From positions 213,207,635 through 213,271,634 of the forward strand of contig NC_077228.1 in assembly GCF_027887165.1 (NCBI RefSeq): a DNA stretch of 64,000 nt, written 5' to 3'. Below the pieces are notes generated by a model, which saw only the letters and a program-made list of their open reading frames with translations, made no database searches and was not told where the DNA came from. Both the position numbers and the translations under genes were made by a program. Below, piece after piece: positions 63,001-64,000 of this stretch. This DNA is from Monodelphis domestica. Taxonomy: Eukaryota; Chordata; Mammalia; Didelphimorphia; Didelphidae. Positions within the stretch are counted from its first letter, which is position 1; every line of letters starts with the position of its first letter.

Positions 63001-63050
63001 TTATATATATGTATATATATATACTATGTATTTACATATATATATATGCT
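63001..63050 (+). repeat. TA-rich microsatellite
   Basis: Interrupted TATATA runs with ATG interruptions. Confidence 0.8.
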
Positions 63051-64000
63051 ACTTATTATGATTTGTTAAGCACTGTCAGCTCAGCATCCTTGCCTTTCTG
63101 AACACACAAATCTATCATCCTTCTTGGTGCATTGCACAAGCAGCCCCCTGCCTTGTCTGTCCCTCCCTTCATTTTTTGCCTCTTCCAGTCCTAGTTTCCT
63201 TAAGATCTCACTTTCAGCACCATTTTTTACATGAACTCTTGGCTTTGAATGCCTTTCCCTCTTCTTCCCCACCCCCCACAGCTAAATTCTCTTCCATTCA
63301 TTTTGTATGAGGGGGTAGCTTCTAGAGATGGCTAAGCAGCCTAAGGAAATGTTTTCAAAAGTTGAGGCTGAGCCTCTGAAGGATGTGATCTGATACCAAG
63401 AGAAAGTCTAACTCCAAGGGAGTGTGGTAACTCAAGAAATTTGGAAGATTAATGAAGCCTACCCCCCCCCCCCCTTCCATTTCCCCTCCTTCTGGTCTCC
63501 CATGGGTAGGTCCCACTTAAGCCCTTTTCGGGCTATTATAACCGAAATTTGCAACAGCAATGCTCAGCAAAATTGCTTGTAGCCCCCTTCGGCACCATCC
63601 TCACATATAGATCCCTTCGGCAGGTGGTTCTACCATCTAGGGCAGTCAAGGTAAGACCTTGTCCCCAAATCCCTTTGCCTTTTTGTTGTTGTGCATGTGT
63701 CTCAGCCCTGATCTACCTGCCTGGTTTCAAGATAAAGTCCAAGATCTCAAGTTTACTCTAGCTCCTCCTTCAGAAATGCCCTTGCATACTCCCATCATGA
63801 ACTGGTGGACTCTAGGCTTCGGATAAAATGTCTACCATCTCCCTGACAATTCAGATACTATGCTTATATCTGTGCATTTTTTAAAAAAATTGGAAACAAT
63901 TTTATGAACTATTTAAAAAATTTCCCAATTAAGAGTTGCAATGGGATTTGAATCCATTTGTTAAACACAGAAAAAATGCAATTTGTTTTCAAGATTAATT
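63051..64000. other. Intergenic, nothing recognised
   Basis: A C homopolymer at about 63461-63473. The expected next gene in this order (SLC16A5 in human) is not seen within the window. Confidence 0.35.

Overview
The window is genomic DNA from a marsupial; the species cannot be resolved from the sequence alone. Evidence: vertebrate split genes with GT-AG introns and CpG-island promoters, a very dense load of marsupial tRNA-type SINEs, marsupial-type L1 3' ends in two flavours, older L2/CR1 LINE remnants, MIR, hAT-type DNA transposons and LTR fossils. The gene order JPT1 - NT5C - ARMC7 matches the known human 17q25 order, read here in the opposite orientation. No prokaryotic or viral gene system is present, and I found no convincing undescribed biological system. 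The unusual signals are structural: inverted repeats, nested insertions and one retrocopy.

Layout. 1-6600 is intergenic and repeat-rich, with antisense L1 5' remnants, SINEs and an L2-like LINE. JPT1 (+ strand) starts in a CpG island at about 6.6-7.7 kb that has a TATA box and CCAAT boxes. It has five coding exons (6998-20932, 156 codons) and a 3' UTR beyond. 21-24.7 kb is intergenic. NT5C (+) is a compact five-exon gene at 24898-26387 (215 codons), with its poly(A) signal at 26592. ARMC7 (- strand) converges on NT5C: its terminal exon is at 27939-28276, its middle exon at 55618-55761 and its first coding exon at 59817-59907 (190 codons). A candidate promoter lies at 62.4-62.9 kb. Nearly half the window (28.3-55.6 kb) is one ARMC7 intron. 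It holds a broken WDR55 processed pseudogene (about 39.95-41.08 kb), several L1 tails with intact target-site duplications, a gammaretrovirus-like fossil (about 47.5-50.8 kb) and a complete-ended hAT element (51441-52450).

SINE nomenclature used below. Both types share a tRNA-like head (GGCAGCTGGGTGGCTCAG-like) and a core (TGTGACCCTGGGCAAGTCA-like). Type A ends in CCAAGACAGAAGGTAAGGG plus an A-run. Type B ends in TCATCTGTAAAATGAGCTGG, then GAGAAGGAAATGGCAAACCA, then a CCAAGAAAACCCCAAATGG-like tail. Type B resembles what I know as MAR1; family names are from memory and were not checked against a library.

Functionally the three host genes are independent. JPT1 is a small cytosolic/nuclear protein linked to GSK3B signalling, NT5C is a cytosolic 5'(3')-deoxyribonucleotidase, and ARMC7 is an ARM-repeat protein of the minor spliceosome. 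All exon boundaries were read by eye from splice motifs, reading frame and remembered human proteins, not by alignment software.
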